Origin: Clostridiaceae bacterium
Lineage (GTDB): Bacteria; Bacillota; Clostridia; Oscillospirales; Acutalibacteraceae
Reading direction: 5' to 3'
NCBI GenBank assembly: GCA_016290515.1
Contig: JAEEUJ010000003.1
Coordinates: forward strand, 1 to 33,445
Length of the DNA: 33,445 nt
Shown here: piece after piece, positions 29,331-33,445 of the stretch
Layout: every line of letters starts with the position of its first letter
Numbering within the stretch: the first letter of the stretch is position 1
Program-made: the position numbers and the translations under genes
Notes under the pieces: model-generated
Told to the model about the DNA's origin: nothing
The model's database searches: none
The model's input: the letters and a program-made list of their open reading frames with translations, nothing else

Positions 29331-30878
29331 CTACTGTGCCGTTACGGGATCGGGTGAACCGCCGTCGTCCCCGTCGGAAACTGTTTCGAGATAATCTTCA
29401 ACACGCTGCTTTCTGCGTTCAGCGAGTTCATAGTACATTGTTTCTCTCGTCTTCTTATTGATGGGCCACATGAACTTGGGAATAATTCCGAGTGCGCTCG
29501 TGACAAGCGGAACAACCGTACAAAGCGCGAACAGCCAGAACTTTGTTCTGTCGTCCTGCGTACCGATTTTAAGTCCCTGAACGTAACCGATTTTCTTCAT
29601 AATCAGCGTACGCACTGTGCCCATGGCAACGCCCTGAAGTTTAAGCACAAGCCCTCGCGCGACGCCCGTGGTCGCCTCCATACGGTAGCCGTGCTTCCAT
29701 TCGCAGTAGTCCATCGCCTCGTTCCAGAGGTCGGTGTTGATAACCTTGTTTACACCGAACAAAAGCTTCGAGAAGAATTCGCGGAAGCCGTATGCGACCA
29801 GCATAGGTTTAAGCTTCAGATAATTCTTATTATGCATACCGAACAGGAAGAATCCGAGCAATACCATATCGCCGTACATATCGGAACCCGCCCAGATTGC
29901 ACGTGACGAAAAACGCTTGCGGACGGGAGCTACGAAGGCGTAGCTGATGCTGCCTACGGGGCCTGAAATACCGCTGACAAGCGCGAGAATCGTGTTGATC
30001 ATCGACTTGCCGCCGTGAACGTCAATCCAGTAGTTGCGCTCATCCGAGCCGACGCCGAAGCCGCCGAGGAAGTCGGAAAGGCACATAAGCAATACGGGGT
30101 AGTTGGTAAAGATGGCTCTGAGACCTTCCTTTACGCTCGGGCGCTCAATCGACTGCGGAACACGTTCCCTTGAAATAAGGAAGAACCACAGCGTAAATGC
30201 GCATGAGATAAGCGCTGTTGAGGTACCCATACCTGCAAAAATGCTTCTCAGCGGAACGTTGAGCTTGCCCGTGGTAACCATATCGTACAAAAAGCACATT
30301 ATGTATCCGGGCATATCCTCGCCCATCCAGCCTGTCAGCAGCTCGGCGAGGGTGATAAGCCTGATACGTTCATTCGGGTTGGGCGTGATTGTTGACATAT
30401 ATCCGCTTTTAGCGACGCTCGTAAACGTACCTGCCGTCTCGGTTATTACGTTGAAGGCAAAGTAGAATATCAGCTTCGGAACGAAGGTTGCGCCCGTGTT
30501 CGGGAAGAAATACGGTATAAACCAGAAAAGCAGACCGATAAGGGTAAGCGGAATCTGGAAGCCGACAAGGTAGGGTCTGAACTTACCGAGCCTTGTACGT
30601 GTGTTGTCGACCAGCGTCGCTATAACCGTATCGTTGATAACGTCCCATGCGCCGGTGAAGAGGTTTACGATGGCTGAAATGCCGAAGTCGATTTTAACTA
30701 CGTCCCAGATGAAACGTTCTCTGAAGTTGTTGATGTGGAACGAGTTGGAGAAATCGTTGAACAGATAGGCAAGTGTTTCCTTGGAGCCAACATAGTTAAA
30801 GCTGCGGTAAACGTTTGCCTGCGCCCTGAGTTCTCTTGAGTTGTTGGCATGTACCTGCCCGCCTAATTTAGGGCTCAT
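29331..30878 (-). CDS. MFS/GPH (glycoside-pentoside-hexuronide)-like transporter
   Basis: Multi-TM protein with AWDVINDTVIATLVDNTRTRLGKFRPYLVG typical of GPH/MFS_2 symporters; ends in TAG. Confidence 0.75.
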   Translation of the reverse strand: MSPKLGGQVHANNSRELRAQANVYRSFNYVGSKETLAYLFNDFSNSFHINNFRERFIWDVVKIDFGISAIVNLFTGAWDVINDTVIATLVDNTRTRLGKFRPYLVGFQIPLTLIGLLFWFIPYFFPNTGATFVPKLIFYFAFNVITETAGTFTSVAKSGYMSTITPNPNERIRLITLAELLTGWMGEDMPGYIMCFLYDMVTTGKLNVPLRSIFAGMGTSTALISCAFTLWFFLISRERVPQSIERPSVKEGLRAIFTNYPVLLMCLSDFLGGFGVGSDERNYWIDVHGGKSMINTILALVSGISGPVGSISYAFVAPVRKRFSSRAIWAGSDMYGDMVLLGFFLFGMHNKNYLKLKPMLVAYGFREFFSKLLFGVNKVINTDLWNEAMDYCEWKHGYRMEATTGVARGLVLKLQGVAMGTVRTLIMKKIGYVQGLKIGTQDDRTKFWLFALCTVVPLVTSALGIIPKFMWPINKKTRETMYYELAERRKQRVEDYLETVSDGDDGGSPDPVTAQ

Positions 30879-31956
30879 CTGTCTTCACCTCCAGGTCCGT
30901 AGCATAGACAGTGATACTGTCCGAGTAAGTGTGCCCGTCATATTCGAGTACTGCGGTAACCGTAACGGGCTTTTCCGATGCACCGACAACCTCCATAACG
31001 CCGTCGGCGTCAATATCGAGTATGCCGTCCTGAGACGCCGTGAAATTGATTTTGTAATCGTCCTTGGTAGTTTCCGAATTGACTCTTACCTCAAGCGGAA
31101 GCGCCAAGGTTCTGCCCGTCTGAAGGGCTAACTGCTTCTCGATAAAGCGAAGTCCGTAGCTGAATACGTCGATGCGTCTTGTCTTTTCAAGGGGAAGTTC
31201 CAGCTTTGCAGGTCCTTCCGATAGACGTTTGTAATCGTCCTTGAATTCGACTTGCGCCTTAACAGTGACATTTTGTCTAATCTCTATGTGTTCAAGCGAG
31301 TCGTCGGCATATCTGATTTTAAATTTTGCCGTAAAGCTTTCGGCTGCGATTTCGGCTGACGAGATGCTGAGGATTTCATCAAGCTGTTCTGCGACCGCCT
31401 TTTCGACCTCGCTTGAAAGCATCTCTTCGGTGTCAATCGCATCGGGCTTAAGCTCGAACGATATGTAGTAGTAACCGTCGTCGTTGGTTTCACCGTTTTC
31501 ATCGGTAACACCCTTTTCAGCGGTGAAATCTATTATATCGTCCGACGTGAAACCGAGTTCGGGAGCTTTGTCAAGCTTGGTAACGGGAACGCTTTCAAGT
31601 GTCGGATACAACTCGCTGATTTTTCCCTGCGCCTGCTCAAGCGCCCTTGAGAACAGAGTGCTGTCAGCGTCGGAAAACGGCGTTTGCTTTTCCCCGCCGA
31701 GACTGATTCCCGTATGCTCGCTGATTTCCGCATCGTTACAGCTGACGCGTTCGGTAAACAGACCGTTTACGTAATCAAACGCTTCCTGCTTCGAAGCGGG
31801 CAGGGAGCTGACCGCAACTGTCTCGGGCGGTTCGGGAATTTCAAACTTAGGCTTGAGTATTTCCTTTTTAGCGTATATCGCAAGGCAGCCGAAAGCGGTA
31901 CCCACGAGCGCCAGAATGCCTAAAACTCCGAGAAAAATCTTCATCGGTTTTTTCAC
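30868..31956 (-). CDS. Membrane-anchored extracytoplasmic protein of unknown function (Ig-like C-terminus possible)
   Basis: N-terminal TM MKKPMKIFLGVLGILALVGTAFGCLAIYA; C-terminal beta-rich ASQDGILDIDADGVMEVVGASEKPVTVTAVLEYDGHTYSDSITVYA; overlaps both neighbours. Confidence 0.6.
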   Translation of the reverse strand: MKKPMKIFLGVLGILALVGTAFGCLAIYAKKEILKPKFEIPEPPETVAVSSLPASKQEAFDYVNGLFTERVSCNDAEISEHTGISLGGEKQTPFSDADSTLFSRALEQAQGKISELYPTLESVPVTKLDKAPELGFTSDDIIDFTAEKGVTDENGETNDDGYYYISFELKPDAIDTEEMLSSEVEKAVAEQLDEILSISSAEIAAESFTAKFKIRYADDSLEHIEIRQNVTVKAQVEFKDDYKRLSEGPAKLELPLEKTRRIDVFSYGLRFIEKQLALQTGRTLALPLEVRVNSETTKDDYKINFTASQDGILDIDADGVMEVVGASEKPVTVTAVLEYDGHTYSDSITVYATDLEVKTDEP

Positions 31957-32873
31957 TTTGCGCTCGCCTCCTCTTCCTCTTTTTTAGCCTTTTCCTGAAT
32001 CTTAGCTTCAAGCTCAGCCTCTGCTTCCTCTTCCATTGCCTGCTGGAATTCCTTCATTCTCGTTGCGTATTCCTCTTCACTTTCGAAAATCGGCAACGAC
32101 AAATCGTCGAGATTGACCTCGCCGGCTTTCACTTTTTTAAGAAGCTCTTTACGTTTCGGGTCGAATTCACGGTAAACCGGCTCAATACCTTTTCTGAGCA
32201 TCTTGACGTTAATGAGCACCAGAATAAGATGAAGGGCAAAGCACGCAAAGCCTCCGAAGCCGACACTGAACTGTGCGTAGGGCGTGTCGGCGACTATTGC
32301 CGAATTGCAGACGAACGCGGCAATCTGAGCGCAGAGCGCGAGAACGCAGGCGACAACCGAGCAGTTTCTGAGCATTTTAGCTGTCTTATCAGGGCGCAAG
32401 AAGCTCAACAGATAGATGACGAACAGAACTACGTCAACTATTGCCAGAACTGCAAAAACTGCAGTCACGATAAGAGCGCCGAGTGTGGCGTTTTCAAAAA
32501 GCACACTCTTGAAGAAGTTCGGTAACGACAGCAGAAGGCCGTCTGAATACGCGCTTATTAGACCTATCAGTCCGACCGATAAGCTTTCACCGTAAAACGG
32601 AAGCTTATAGCTGACCGAGCAGAAGGGAATCATCATCGCGCAGATTGCGCCGACGAGAAATACCATTCTGAATATTGCAGGCAGACTTCCGATAAAAACT
32701 GCCTTGACTCTCGCTACGAGCATACGCAAAACCGCCGATTCAAGCTCGGTACGCTTTGCGTCGCGTTCCAGCAGATAGTCCTGAGTATAATACAGAATAT
32801 TAACTCCGCAGTGCCTGCAGTTCGGTTTCAAGTCATAAAACGGTATCTCGCCGCCGCATTTTGGACATTTCAT
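31953..32873 (-). CDS. Zinc-ribbon multi-pass membrane protein of unknown function
   Basis: MKCPKCGGEIPFYDLKPNCRHCGVNILYY zinc ribbon, several hydrophobic segments, C-terminal Glu/Lys/Ala-rich tail. Confidence 0.65.
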   Translation of the reverse strand: MKCPKCGGEIPFYDLKPNCRHCGVNILYYTQDYLLERDAKRTELESAVLRMLVARVKAVFIGSLPAIFRMVFLVGAICAMMIPFCSVSYKLPFYGESLSVGLIGLISAYSDGLLLSLPNFFKSVLFENATLGALIVTAVFAVLAIVDVVLFVIYLLSFLRPDKTAKMLRNCSVVACVLALCAQIAAFVCNSAIVADTPYAQFSVGFGGFACFALHLILVLINVKMLRKGIEPVYREFDPKRKELLKKVKAGEVNLDDLSLPIFESEEEYATRMKEFQQAMEEEAEAELEAKIQEKAKKEEEEASAK

Positions 32874-32898
32874 TTATCCCTTACTCCTTTCCTCAGAA

Positions 32899-33445
32899 TT
32901 ATTTTAAGCTGAATTTAATTTCATCATCGTCGCCCGTTCTGCAGTTATACAGAAAATCCTGAGCCATTTCCCTCAGCGACGAGCCTTCGGGAATTAAGTT
33001 CTTTACGGGCTTTATGTTAAATCGGTTAACTATTCTGTCGGCACGCGCCGCAAGACCGTCGAGTGCCTTATACTCTGTCGTATTGGGCGTAAACGGGGCG
33101 TTGCCCGTGAAGATGTGCCTGAGAATCTCATAGGCTGCATCAATCACTTTTTTACTCTTTGCTTCCTGCTTTTCTGCAGGGGTTAACTTCTTCCATGCCC
33201 TGCCGAGCTTCGCGGCAGTTGAGAGGTTAAGCTTAAGCACCTTTTTTGCCAGCATTCGTATGAGAGTTTTGTGCTTTTTAAGCTTATCTGTCGGCAGATA
33301 GCCCTCGGCAAGCTGCAGGAAGCTGTCAAAATCACTTGCCGCAAGCGGAATAAGCTTTTCCCAGATGCCGGGGAAATTGAGATGATACAGATATTCGTAA
33401 GCGGATTTGCCGCCCGTGTCAATACCGTTGAGCGTATCGATGCCG
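32899..33445 (-). CDS. Hypothetical protein, 5' end beyond the window
   Basis: Reading the minus frame upstream of the listed ATG (33255) stays open to the window edge (...GIDTLNGIDTGGKSAYEYLYHLNFPGIWEKLIPLAASDFDSFLQLAEGYLPTDKLKKHKTLIRMLAKK...), so the 118-aa ORF is a C-terminal fragment. Confidence 0.6.
   Translation of the reverse strand, partial: GIDTLNGIDTGGKSAYEYLYHLNFPGIWEKLIPLAASDFDSFLQLAEGYLPTDKLKKHKTLIRMLAKKVLKLNLSTAAKLGRAWKKLTPAEKQEAKSKKVIDAAYEILRHIFTGNAPFTPNTTEYKALDGLAARADRIVNRFNIKPVKNLIPEGSSLREMAQDFLYNCRTGDDDEIKFSLK

Noticed and set aside
1-33445. CRISPR arrays, tRNA/rRNA genes, phage or transposase genes, toxin-antitoxin or defence modules
   Set aside because: None recognised by reading either strand; no regularly spaced direct repeats or diagnostic protein motifs were seen.

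Overview
The window is a contiguous piece of a Clostridia-like (probably Oscillospiraceae/Ruminococcaceae-like, inferred) chromosome. Its core (about 6.2-22.25 kb) is a complete, co-directional ribosomal-protein super-operon: rpsJ-rplC-D-W-B-rpsS-rplV-rpsC-rplP-rpmC-rpsQ-rplN-X-E-rpsN-rpsH-rplF-rplR-rpsE-rpmD-rplO-secY-adk-map-KOW-infA-rpmJ-rpsM-rpsK-rpsD-rpoA-rplQ. It starts at a recognisable promoter with a ~290-nt structured leader and ends at an intrinsic terminator. Upstream are a MITE-like palindromic repeat, a Nudix hydrolase, a DUF2238-like membrane protein, a convergent lysC/hom pair, and an AI-2E transporter plus PHP phosphatase pair. Downstream are a secreted transglutaminase-like/BspA-LRR protein split from its SLH anchor by one in-frame TAG, a prepilin peptidase, an RlmD/TrmA-family methyltransferase, and a minus-strand operon-like cluster of poorly characterised genes running off the window end: a GPH-type transporter, a tandem-duplicated alkaline-phosphatase-superfamily enzyme, and membrane proteins. 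The items most worth a second look are the in-frame TAG, the rpsJ leader with a possible attenuator, the fused double phosphodiesterase and its operon, the long acidic tail on L17, and hairpins at r-protein gene junctions. No searches were run; all product names come from reading the translations.
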